NCBI GenBank assembly: GCA_016189945.1
Contig: JACPRN010000155.1
Location: 1-35,979, forward strand
DNA from: Betaproteobacteria bacterium
GTDB taxonomy: Bacteria; Pseudomonadota; Gammaproteobacteria; Burkholderiales; SG8-39
DNA: 35,979 nt
Reading direction: 5' to 3'
The notes under the pieces are model-generated. The model saw only the letters and a list, made by a program, of their open reading frames with translations, searched no databases and had not been told where the DNA came from. Position 1 is the first letter of the stretch; the number at the start of each line of letters is the position of its first letter. A program made the position numbers and the translations under genes. Shown piece after piece: positions 25,624 to 34,434 of this stretch.

Positions 25624-25639
25624 TGCATCACTCGTGCCA
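25624..25639 (-). promoter_or_regulatory. sigma-54 promoter of the TRAP-archerase operon
   Basis: The minus strand reads TGGCACGAGTGATGCA. Against the sigma-54 consensus TGGCACG-N4-TTGC[A/T], only one defined base differs (A for T), and the GG-N10-GC spacing is exact. The transcript should start about 12 bases past the GC, near 25613, giving a 5' leader of about 70 nt before the TatT start. Confidence 0.88.
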
Positions 25640-25657
25640 CACACATGCCGGAAGTGC

Positions 25658-25670
25658 CAACTGGTTGTTT
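25658..25670 (-). promoter_or_regulatory. IHF-type site upstream of the TRAP-archerase promoter
   Basis: The minus strand reads AAACAACCAGTTG, one mismatch from the IHF consensus WATCAA-N4-TTR. The centre is about 26 bp upstream of the -24 GG, where IHF normally bends DNA between activator sites and sigma-54 polymerase. The second promoter (29547) has the same geometry. Confidence 0.65.
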
Positions 25671-25739
25671 ACACATGCTTAGTAAGTGTTTCTGGGCTGA
25701 CTGACACTCCACCAAGGTCAGGAGCTTAGGTGCTCGTCA

Positions 25740-25756
25740 TGTACTTATGCAGTACA
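25740..25756. promoter_or_regulatory. palindrome, candidate activator site
   Basis: TGTACT-TATGC-AGTACA is a perfect 6-bp inverted repeat with a 5-bp spacer, about 100 bp upstream of the -24 element of the sigma-54 promoter, a usual distance for an enhancer-type activator site. No clear second copy was found at the other sigma-54 promoter, so assignment is tentative. Confidence 0.35.
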
Positions 25757-25867
25757 AGGAATGCTCATCGAGGATGGCAAGAATCCGCCAAGCGCCGGGC
25801 GTGTCGAGGCGGGCGCGAGGTGGAACAACGCAATGCTCGAATCAAAGACCGACACGGCTTCAGCCGG

Positions 25868-27322
<1,455 letters not shown>

Positions 27323-27332
27323 GGACACTTGC

Positions 27333-28631
27333 TTAGTCAGCCGCTTGGGACGAGCGCACGCCGTCGCGCTCCCGCACCAATGACAACAGCAGCGCGCCGG
27401 CGATGAACAGCACCACGATCGCCAGAATAGCCAGCCGCGGGCTGCCGCTGAGTGCGCCGCCAACACCGATCAGCACTGGACCCAGCACTGCCGCGAACTT
27501 GCCGAGCATGTTGTAGAAACCGAAGAACTCGCCCGCCTGCCCGGCGGGAATGATGCGCGCATAGAACGAACGCGACAGCGATTGTACGCCGCCCTGCACC
27601 AGCCCGATCGCAACCGCGAGCACATAGAACTCCCATACCTCGGTCATAAAGTAGCTCCACAGCGTGGCCGCGAGGTATGCTGCAATGCCGGCGAATATCG
27701 CGGGCTTCGCGCCCAGCCGCTCGCCCGCGTATCCGAACGCAAGCGCTGCGGGAAAACCGACAAACTGGGTGATGAGCAACGCGACGATCAGGCTGTTCGC
27801 CTCGAAGCCGAGCGCCATGCCGTAATCGACCGCCATGCGCGCGATGGTATGCACACCGTCGATGTAGCACCAGTATGCGAGCAGGAATATCCACACGGGA
27901 CGCAACGCGCGCAGTTGGTGGAATGTCTCGGCAAGCTCACGCAGTCCTTCCCGCACGGCCGTCCAACCTGCGGCGGGTTGCCGGCTCGGTGTTTCTTTCA
28001 CGAACAGGAGCAGCGGGACGGTGAACACCGCCCACCACACGGCCACCAGCGCAAAAGAAACCCGCACCGCTTCCGCCGCGTCCGCGAGACCGAACTTCTG
28101 CGGCCACAGCGTCATCGCCACATTTGCGGCGAACAGCAATCCTCCCCCGAGATAGCCGAGGCTGAATCCCAGCGCGGAGGCGTAGTGCAGGCGTTCATCG
28201 TGCGCAACCTCGACGATCAAAGCATCGTAGAAGATATTGCCTGCAGAAAAGCCGATCGAGGCGACAACAAACAGCACAATCGCAAGCAGCCAGTCGCCGC
28301 GCGACACCAGCGGCAGCGCGCCGGTCATGACGATGGCGAGTGCGGTAAGCACCACGAGATGCCTCTTCTTCGCCGATCCGCAATCGGCGATTGCGCCGAG
28401 CACGGGGGAAAGCACCGCAACCACGATGCTGGCGGTGGAATTGGCGATACCGAGTCGGAACGTGCTCACCGTAGGGTCGTCGCCGGCGCTCCAGTACTGC
28501 TTGAGGAACAGCGGAAAGAACGCCGAGATCACGGTCACCGCAAACCCCGAGTTCGCCCAGTCGTAAAGCGCCCACGAGACCACTGCCTTCCGATCCAGGA
28601 GGGCTCCGGTGCCTGGGCGGGACAGCTTCAT
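27333..28631 (-). CDS. UMF1-type MFS transporter
   Basis: A 432-residue, about 12-helix inner-membrane transporter of the COG2270/ATG22-like group of the major facilitator superfamily. Characteristic pieces are [55 protein letters not shown], the long [15 protein letters not shown] segment, [15 protein letters not shown], and [33 protein letters not shown]. Substrates of this group are mostly unknown. The ATG overlaps the stop of the ceramidase-like gene (ATGA); the amidase follows after 10 bp. In this operon it may export or import a product or substrate of the two hydrolases. Confidence 0.93.
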   Translation of the reverse strand: MKLSRPGTGALLDRKAVVSWALYDWANSGFAVTVISAFFPLFLKQYWSAGDDPTVSTFRLGIANSTASIVVAVLSPVLGAIADCGSAKKRHLVVLTALAIVMTGALPLVSRGDWLLAIVLFVVASIGFSAGNIFYDALIVEVAHDERLHYASALGFSLGYLGGGLLFAANVAMTLWPQKFGLADAAEAVRVSFALVAVWWAVFTVPLLLFVKETPSRQPAAGWTAVREGLRELAETFHQLRALRPVWIFLLAYWCYIDGVHTIARMAVDYGMALGFEANSLIVALLITQFVGFPAALAFGYAGERLGAKPAIFAGIAAYLAATLWSYFMTEVWEFYVLAVAIGLVQGGVQSLSRSFYARIIPAGQAGEFFGFYNMLGKFAAVLGPVLIGVGGALSGSPRLAILAIVVLFIAGALLLSLVRERDGVRSSQAAD

Positions 28632-29494
28632 TTCGGACTGCGCAGGCGCAACATTCCCAACAGCCAGTAAACGGCAATCGCAGCGATCAGGTGCTTGAGC
28701 GTGTGGCCGCTCACGAATTGGCCCAGCGCGTATATTTGGGCGTCAAGAATCTCCGCCACCTTGGCTGCTCCGTAGGTTGCCGCCACACCGAAGATTTTTG
28801 CGCCGTGCGTGTATCGTGACGGGAAGACCATGGCGATGGCGAGGATGGCCGCGATCGAGCCATACTGTACGACGGCGTAGGGCAGTATGTTCTCCGCTCC
28901 GCCCAGCTGGCTCCAGCGCCAAACCACAACACTACCGACCCCGATCAACAGCAGCGGCAAGAGCAGGCGCAATCCCGCTCTCGCGTTGATCCGATCGACA
29001 ACGGTGGCTGACAGCAAGGACATGAAACCGATGGCCATGGGCAGCCTGTCCCAGACCAGGCGCGCGCTGTCGGGGGCGAGATGGTAATACGCCGATCCCA
29101 GCGACGTCAGAGCGATGCCAAGAAAGCACAGCAGGTATGGCCACCGTTCTATCGGGTCGGCGAAAGCATCGCGTTGCCGCGGCTCGCCGCGCCAGACGAA
29201 GTGGAGTCCCCAGGTGCCGATCAGCAGAAGCGGGACGTTGGAGGCGACGTTGAAGAAATTGGCGATGCCGAGAAATGTTCGGTCGTCGGCGAGTTGGCGG
29301 AATACTTGCGGCTCCGGCAGCGGCGGCAACATCGCCATCGCGGCGAGTGCGGCCACCAGCAGCAGCGCCATGGTCCCGGTACGAACGCGAGGCGACCACC
29401 AACGACGTTCAGCAAACGCCTGCGTGGCTTGTGCTGACGACCGGTATTGTTCGCGGTTGACCGCAGAAGATTCGAATGCCGGGCCTTCGTTCAC
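28628..29494 (-). CDS. CREST-family ceramidase-like membrane hydrolase
   Basis: A 288-residue integral membrane protein with about seven helices. It carries the full CREST zinc-hydrolase motif set: S134 and H138 in SLGSAYYHLAPDSARLVWD, D149 in the same segment, and H264 and H268 in SGHTLKHLI. The spacings (S-x3-H, H to D 11 residues, H-x3-H) are the same as those of the human alkaline ceramidase ACER3 zinc site (S77, H81, D92, H217, H221). It probably hydrolyses an amide bond in a lipid at the inner membrane; the actual substrate is not known. GTG at 29492-29494 is chosen because AAGGAG lies six bases upstream. Earlier starts at 29563 and 29554 fall inside the sigma-54 promoter and would not be transcribed. 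Confidence 0.85.
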   Translation of the reverse strand: MNEGPAFESSAVNREQYRSSAQATQAFAERRWWSPRVRTGTMALLLVAALAAMAMLPPLPEPQVFRQLADDRTFLGIANFFNVASNVPLLLIGTWGLHFVWRGEPRQRDAFADPIERWPYLLCFLGIALTSLGSAYYHLAPDSARLVWDRLPMAIGFMSLLSATVVDRINARAGLRLLLPLLLIGVGSVVVWRWSQLGGAENILPYAVVQYGSIAAILAIAMVFPSRYTHGAKIFGVAATYGAAKVAEILDAQIYALGQFVSGHTLKHLIAAIAVYWLLGMLRLRSPK

Positions 29495-29500
29495 GAATTT

Positions 29501-29506
29501 CTCCTT
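29501..29506 (-). promoter_or_regulatory. ribosome binding site of the ceramidase-like gene
   Basis: AAGGAG on the minus strand, six bases before the GTG at 29494. Together with the sigma-54 promoter upstream, it decides this start over longer alternatives. Confidence 0.8.
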
Positions 29507-29546
29507 CGCTCTTGATCGATCGCTGCAAGGGTACCGATCATAGATC

Positions 29547-29562
29547 AGCACCATCTGTGCCA
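29547..29562 (-). promoter_or_regulatory. sigma-54 promoter of the ceramidase-MFS-amidase operon
   Basis: The minus strand reads TGGCACAGATGGTGCT, close to TGGCACG-N4-TTGC[A/T], with exact GG-N10-GC spacing and two mismatches outside the invariant GG and GC. The transcript should start near 29537, about 42 nt before the GTG at 29494. Confidence 0.8.
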
Positions 29563-29579
29563 ACGGTGCCAGCTTGAGT

Positions 29580-29592
29580 TAACCAGTTGATT
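29580..29592 (-). promoter_or_regulatory. IHF site upstream of the ceramidase operon promoter
   Basis: The minus strand reads AATCAACTGGTTA, a perfect match to WATCAA-N4-TTR. Its centre is about 25 bp upstream of the -24 GG, nearly the same distance as at the other sigma-54 promoter. Confidence 0.7.
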
Positions 29593-29694
29593 GTTGGTCG
29601 ATCTGTTCCTTCCAATTAGCCTCCTAATGTCAAATGTCTGGCATTTCTAGAACACGTGACGTACATTACTTGCACATCGATAAGGGAGGGCACC

Positions 29695-31197
29695 ATGGCT
29701 GGTGGGCGCCTGGGAGCGGCCGAACGGGAATTCTTCGCCGCGCTCGACTGCGTTGTGTACGGAAACCCATTCAGCGACGAGCGCGCACAAGTGATCCAGC
29801 GACTCGTCCCCGGCTTGACGAGCATCGATCTTGTCCGGGACCCAGAGGCGCTGGCGCGGCTCGTCGAACCGCGACTGCGCCCGTTTTCGGACGCCGCCGG
29901 GCTGACACGTCTGAGCGCGGGGGATCGCCGGCTGGTGGAGGTCGGATTCCTGTACGTCTGCTACCACCGGCACATACTGCCCATCGACGAGCTGATCGAG
30001 CGCCAGGCCGCGCACCGCGACGCGCCGTCGGCGGCTCAGGTTGCAACGTCGGTGATCGGCGATCTGGTCGGCTGCGGATTCGCCGAACACGCGGCGGCGC
30101 GCTACCTTGCCTTCTTCTTCCAGTTGCGTCGCGCGTTCCATTTCATCCTGCGCTCGCTCGCGGGCGATTGCGAATCCATGCGCCGGCTCCGCCGTGCGCT
30201 GTGGGACAACGTCTTCACTCACGACATGCGTGGATACGAAGCCGGGCTATGGAACCGGATGGAAGACTTCTCGACGCTGCTTCTCGGCGAGACCGGCACC
30301 GGCAAGGGCTCCGCCGCCGCTGCGATCGGGCGTTCGGCCTTCATTCCGTACGATCCGATCAAGAGGCAGTTCGCGGCCGACTTCACCGAGAGCTTCATGT
30401 TAATCAACCTTTCGCAGTTCCCCGAGACGCTGATCGAGTCGGAGCTGTTCGGCCATAGGAAAGGCGCCTTTACGGGCGCGATCGAACACCATGAGGGCGT
30501 GTTCGAACGCTGCAACACGCACGGCGCGCTGTTCCTGGACGAAATCGGGGAGGTCTCGATTCCGGTCCAGATCAAGCTGCTGCAGGTCCTGCAGGAGCGA
30601 ACCTTCACCCCGCTGGGCAGCCACGAGAAGAAGCGGTTCGCGGGCCGGGTGATCGCGGCGACCAACCGGCCGCTTGACGAGCTGCGCAGCGAGCGCCGGT
30701 TTCGTGACGATTTCTACTATCGTCTATGTTCGGACGTGATTCTGGTCCCGACGCTGCGACAGCGAATCGAGGAGTCGCCGCGAGAGTTCGAGGATCTGGT
30801 GCGGCTGCTCGTCGCGCGAATCGCCGGAGAGGAAAACGCCCGGCTGTCCGCGCTCGTCATGGAGGCGACCGAGCGCGATCTGCCGCGCGACTACCGCTGG
30901 CCGGGAAACGTGCGGGAGCTTGAACAGGCGGTGCGCCGCATCCTGCTCACCGGCCACTACTATGGTGAGCGGCCGAGAGCCCCGACTGACGAGATCGAAC
31001 GGCTTACCGAACGGATGCGGGCTGGAACACTCGCCGCGGACGAATTGCTGCGTGGCTATTTGACGCTGTTGCATCGGCGCTTCGGCACATACGAAGAAGT
31101 CGGCCGCAGGGCCGGAGTGGACCGCAGGACCGCCAGAAAATACCTTGCAACGTCTGACAACTCAGGACCGCCTCGGGCGAAGGCGCGTAATTATTGA
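29695..31197 (+). CDS. sigma-54-dependent transcriptional activator
   Basis: A 500-residue enhancer-binding protein. The central AAA+ domain (about 170-420) has Walker A GETGTGKG (198-205), the sigma-54-contacting GAFTGA loop (257-262), Walker B ALFLDE (278-283), arginine-finger region RFRDDFYYRL (336-344) and RWPGNVRELEQ (401-411). A helix-turn-helix near 464-483 (GTYEEVGRRAGVDRRTARKYL) should bind the enhancer. The N-terminal 170 residues match no sensory domain I recognise (not PAS, GAF, receiver or V4R by eye) and probably sense the inducer. After Walker A, Gly replaces the usual Glu. The ATG at 29695 has GGGAGGG five bases upstream. It is divergent from the ceramidase operon and is the likely activator of both sigma-54 promoters. 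Confidence 0.92.
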   Translation: MAGGRLGAAEREFFAALDCVVYGNPFSDERAQVIQRLVPGLTSIDLVRDPEALARLVEPRLRPFSDAAGLTRLSAGDRRLVEVGFLYVCYHRHILPIDELIERQAAHRDAPSAAQVATSVIGDLVGCGFAEHAAARYLAFFFQLRRAFHFILRSLAGDCESMRRLRRALWDNVFTHDMRGYEAGLWNRMEDFSTLLLGETGTGKGSAAAAIGRSAFIPYDPIKRQFAADFTESFMLINLSQFPETLIESELFGHRKGAFTGAIEHHEGVFERCNTHGALFLDEIGEVSIPVQIKLLQVLQERTFTPLGSHEKKRFAGRVIAATNRPLDELRSERRFRDDFYYRLCSDVILVPTLRQRIEESPREFEDLVRLLVARIAGEENARLSALVMEATERDLPRDYRWPGNVRELEQAVRRILLTGHYYGERPRAPTDEIERLTERMRAGTLAADELLRGYLTLLHRRFGTYEEVGRRAGVDRRTARKYLATSDNSGPPRAKARNY

Positions 31198-31289
31198 CTG
31201 CGAACCCGTGATGCGGTTTCTTGGAGGCGCTCCGCATGGCGGGCGAGCATCAGCCTGCGCATAGCGCGCAAAAAGAAACCGAAGACTGG

Positions 31290-32054
31290 TTATCCGCCAG
31301 GGAGAACGCCCGCCGGATCCTGCCGGTAAAACCGCGCCAGCTCGCGGTAAAGCTCCGGGTACTCGCGCGCAAGAACCCCCGAGTCGGTGAAGAACTCCTC
31401 GCTCATCACGGCAAAAAACTCCGCCGGATGCTCCGCGGCGTAGGGATCGACGATGGTGGGCTCGTCGGCGTCGACTTCGGCACAGAAGCGCTGGTAGGCG
31501 TCCTCCCAGACGTCTTCCCAGCGCGATGCGTCCTGGCCTGCGCGCGGCGGCGGAAAGCGATCCTCCGACCCCAGCCGCATGTGGATCTTGTGCGCGAATT
31601 CGTGGATGACGACGTTGTAGCCGGCGTCCGTCATCCCGGCGTCCTGCCAGGACAGGATCACGGGGCCCCCCGGCCAGGCCTCCCCGGAAAGCTCGTCGCT
31701 GTAGCTGTGCATCACGCCATGCTCGTCCATCTCCTCGCCGTGGACGCGGAATTCGCCCGGATAGACGATGATCCCGACCCAGCCTGCGTAGAGGTCCAGG
31801 CCGAGGTTCATGACCGGCAGGCAGGCCTGGATCGCGATCGAGAGCCGGATCTCGTCCGAAAGGGTAAAGCCATGCGCGCCGTGCATTTCCTTTTGCGCCA
31901 GGAACAGGATCGCCAGCTCTCGCAGGCGCGCGAATTCGTCGGCGCTCAGGCCGCGAAGAAAAGGCAGGCTGCGGACGACCCGATGCCACAGCACCTCGGG
32001 AAGGTGCGCCTTCTTCAGTGTGCGCCTGCGGGACCAGTTTCCGAATAACCCCAT
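31290..32054 (-). CDS. mtfA: zinc-dependent peptidase MtfA
   Basis: A 254-residue cytoplasmic protein of the MtfA (YeeI) family. In E. coli, MtfA binds the glucose regulator Mlc and has aminopeptidase activity. The zinc motif HEFAH is at 151-155 (NVVIHEFAHKIHMRLG). Family segments include FLRGLSADEFARLRELAILFLAQKE, IAIQACLPVMNLGLDLY, GWVGIIVYPGEF and the C-terminal EFFAVMSEEFFTDSG, which supplies the third zinc ligand. The start MGLFGNWSRRRTL is typical. It is convergent with the regulator gene and divergent from relA. Confidence 0.93.
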   Translation of the reverse strand: MGLFGNWSRRRTLKKAHLPEVLWHRVVRSLPFLRGLSADEFARLRELAILFLAQKEMHGAHGFTLSDEIRLSIAIQACLPVMNLGLDLYAGWVGIIVYPGEFRVHGEEMDEHGVMHSYSDELSGEAWPGGPVILSWQDAGMTDAGYNVVIHEFAHKIHMRLGSEDRFPPPRAGQDASRWEDVWEDAYQRFCAEVDADEPTIVDPYAAEHPAEFFAVMSEEFFTDSGVLAREYPELYRELARFYRQDPAGVLPGG

Positions 32055-32223
32055 AGCGGCGATGATGGCAAATTGACGGCAGTCTATCCGGATAAACCCG
32101 ACCCCTAGCCCGGATCCGGCCCCTGCACGAGGGCCGCGCCCCGCCGTGCCATAATATTACTGCAGGCGGCCGATTTGACCCGCCGCAAATGCAGTCGCAC
32201 CCACCCACGGCGTTTTCGCCAAA

Positions 32224-34434
32224 ATGGTGTCTGCCAACGTTATAGCCAGTGCCGTCGGCGTGCCGACAGCCGGCGCGAGCGACGCGATTGCTTCCGGGCT
32301 TGCCGAAGACGATCGCCGCATGCTGGCGCGCGCGCTCGAGTTCGCTGCCGAGATCTACCGCGAGCGTCTGCTTGGCACCGGCGAGGGAGCGCTCGCCCAC
32401 GCCCTGGGTACGGTCGAGTGCGCCGCCGGCCTGCGCCTGGATGCGCCGGCGCGCGCAGCGGGGCTGCTGTTCGCCGTGCCGGCCTACCTGGAGAAAGGCG
32501 AGGAGCGGCTCGAAGGCGAGTTCGGCGCGACGGTGGCTCGGCTTGTAGCCGGGATCGCGCGCCTCAACCAACTGCGCGTGGCCACCCGCACCGTTGCCGC
32601 GGGCGGCAAGGGCGCGGCCAAGCAATCGCAGGCCGAAGTGCTCCGGAAGATGCTGCTCGCGATGGTGGAGGACATCCGCGTCGTGCTGCTGCGCCTGGCA
32701 AGCCGCACGCAGACGCTGCGCTTTCTCACCCGCGGCGAGAACGCGCAGCGCCGCGAGATTGCGCAGGAGACCCTCGACATCTACGCGCCGCTCGCCAATC
32801 GGCTCGGGGTGTGGCAGCTCAAGTGGGAGCTCGAGGACCTCTCGTTCCGCTTCCTCGAGCCCGAGGTGTACGCGCAAATCGCGAAGCTGCTCGATGAGCG
32901 CCGCGGCGAGCGCGAGCGCTTCGTCGCCGAGGCGATCGAGGTGCTCAGCCGCGAGCTCGCGCAGGCCGCGATCCGCGCCCACGTGAGCGGCAGGCCCAAG
33001 CACATCTACAGCATCTGGAGCAAGATGCGCGGCAAGTCGCTCGAGTTCTCCGAGATCTACGACGTGCGCGGCGTGCGCGTGCTGGTGGATGAAGTCCAGG
33101 ACTGTTACACCGTGCTCGGCATCGTGCACAACCTGTGGCAGCCGATACCGAAGGAGTTCGACGACTACATTTCCCGGCCCAAGGGAAACTTCTACCGCTC
33201 GCTGCACACGGCGGTGATCGGCCCCGACGGGCGCGCGCTCGAGGTGCAGATCCGCACCCACGACATGCACCGCCATGCCGAGCTCGGGGTCGCCGCCCAC
33301 TGGCGCTACAAGGAAGGCGCGGCGGCGCGTCCGCGGGAAGCCAAGGCCGATCCGTTCGACGAGAAGATCGCGTTTCTGCGCCAGGTGCTCGCCTGGCGCG
33401 ACGACGTGGTCGATTCGAGCGACTGGGTCGAGCAGTCGAAGAGCGCCGCGCTCGACGATACGGTCTATCTGCTCACCCCGCAGGGCCGCGTGATCGACCT
33501 GCCTCAAGGCGCGACGCCGATCGATTTTGCCTACGCGCTGCACACCGACCTCGGACACCGCTGCCGCGGCGCCAAGGTGAACGGCGTCATGGTCCCGCTC
33601 GACACGCGGCTGGAAAACGGCCAGCGCGTCGAAATCGTCGCCGCCAAGACCGGGGGGCCGAGCCGCGACTGGCTCAATCCGGCGCTCGGCTACATCAAGA
33701 GCTCGCGCGCGCGCAACAAGGTGCGGCAGTGGTTCAACGCACTGGATCTCGCGCACACCATCGCCGGCGGGCGCGCCGCGGTCGAGCGCGAGCTGCAGCG
33801 CGAAGGGCGCACCAGCGCGAACCTGGAGGCCCTGGCGCACGCCGCCGGATTCGAGAAGGCGGACGACTTTTTCGCCGCGGTCGGACGCGAGGACATCGGC
33901 CCGCGCCAGCTTCAAGTGCTGATCCGGAACGAAGCGCCGGCGCCATCGCCCGAGCCCGAGGTCACCACGCGCCAAGCGAAGGCCGAGCGCGCGGCGAGCG
34001 GCATTCTGATCGTTGGCGTCGACCGGCTGCTCACGCAACTGGCCAAGTGCTGCAAGCCCGCGCCGCCGGATGCGATCATCGGCTTTGTCACCCGCGGCCG
34101 CGGCGTGTCCATCCATCGGCGCGACTGCTCCAATGCGGCCATACTGCTCGAGCGTTATCCGGAGCGCGAAATTTCCGCGGGCTGGGGCGTGCGCGCGGGA
34201 CAGGTGTTTGCGGTCGACGTCGTGGTGAGGGCCTCGGACCGCCAGGGGTTGCTGCGCGACATCTCCGAGGTGCTCTCGCGCGAGCACGTCAACGTCACCG
34301 CCGCGCATACGCAGAGCAGGCAGGGGACCGCAACCATGCTCTTCACGGTCGAAATCGAGGGCCTGGAACACCTCAGGCAGACACTCGCGCTGGTGGCAAA
34401 AGTACCCGGCGTTTTCGAGGCGGCCAGGCGATGA
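32224..34434 (+). CDS. relA: (p)ppGpp synthetase RelA
   Basis: A 736-residue long-form RelA/SpoT homologue that makes (p)ppGpp on stalled ribosomes. The N-terminal hydrolase domain is degenerate: the metal-binding HD pair is missing in AARAAGLLFAVPAYLEKGEERLE, so no hydrolysis is expected. The synthetase domain has RPKHIYSIWSKMRGK, YDVRGVRVLVDE, and EFDDYISRPKGNFYRSLHT (from 311), whose acidic EFDD is the RelA-type signature. A TGS domain follows (VYLLTPQGRVIDLPQGATPIDFAY), then a zinc-finger/RIS segment (LAKCCKPAPPD, RGVSIHRRDCSN) and a C-terminal ACT domain. The gene overlaps the next one by 4 bp (ATGA). ATG at 32224 has no clear ribosome binding site. Confidence 0.95.
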   Translation: MVSANVIASAVGVPTAGASDAIASGLAEDDRRMLARALEFAAEIYRERLLGTGEGALAHALGTVECAAGLRLDAPARAAGLLFAVPAYLEKGEERLEGEFGATVARLVAGIARLNQLRVATRTVAAGGKGAAKQSQAEVLRKMLLAMVEDIRVVLLRLASRTQTLRFLTRGENAQRREIAQETLDIYAPLANRLGVWQLKWELEDLSFRFLEPEVYAQIAKLLDERRGERERFVAEAIEVLSRELAQAAIRAHVSGRPKHIYSIWSKMRGKSLEFSEIYDVRGVRVLVDEVQDCYTVLGIVHNLWQPIPKEFDDYISRPKGNFYRSLHTAVIGPDGRALEVQIRTHDMHRHAELGVAAHWRYKEGAAARPREAKADPFDEKIAFLRQVLAWRDDVVDSSDWVEQSKSAALDDTVYLLTPQGRVIDLPQGATPIDFAYALHTDLGHRCRGAKVNGVMVPLDTRLENGQRVEIVAAKTGGPSRDWLNPALGYIKSSRARNKVRQWFNALDLAHTIAGGRAAVERELQREGRTSANLEALAHAAGFEKADDFFAAVGREDIGPRQLQVLIRNEAPAPSPEPEVTTRQAKAERAASGILIVGVDRLLTQLAKCCKPAPPDAIIGFVTRGRGVSIHRRDCSNAAILLERYPEREISAGWGVRAGQVFAVDVVVRASDRQGLLRDISEVLSREHVNVTAAHTQSRQGTATMLFTVEIEGLEHLRQTLALVAKVPGVFEAARR

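Larger units (their letters stand above)
25545..25867. other. intergenic control region between the amidase gene and the TatT gene
   Basis: The 323-bp gap between two minus-strand operons. From right to left it holds a short CGGCT-TC-AGCCG-like stem at the amidase 3' end (25857-25868, without a T-run), the palindrome at 25740, a weak AGTGT/ACACT inverted repeat (25686-25709 area), the IHF-type site, the sigma-54 promoter and the TatT ribosome binding site. No coding sequence is supported here. Confidence 0.7.

Noticed and set aside
25644-25660. TGGCACTTCCGGCATG (minus strand) as another sigma-54 promoter
   Set aside because: The GG-to-GC gap is 8 rather than 10; the element at 25624-25639 has the correct spacing.
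32152-32157. TAATAT as a -10 element for relA
   Set aside because: No convincing -35 element at the right distance; too weak to list as a promoter.
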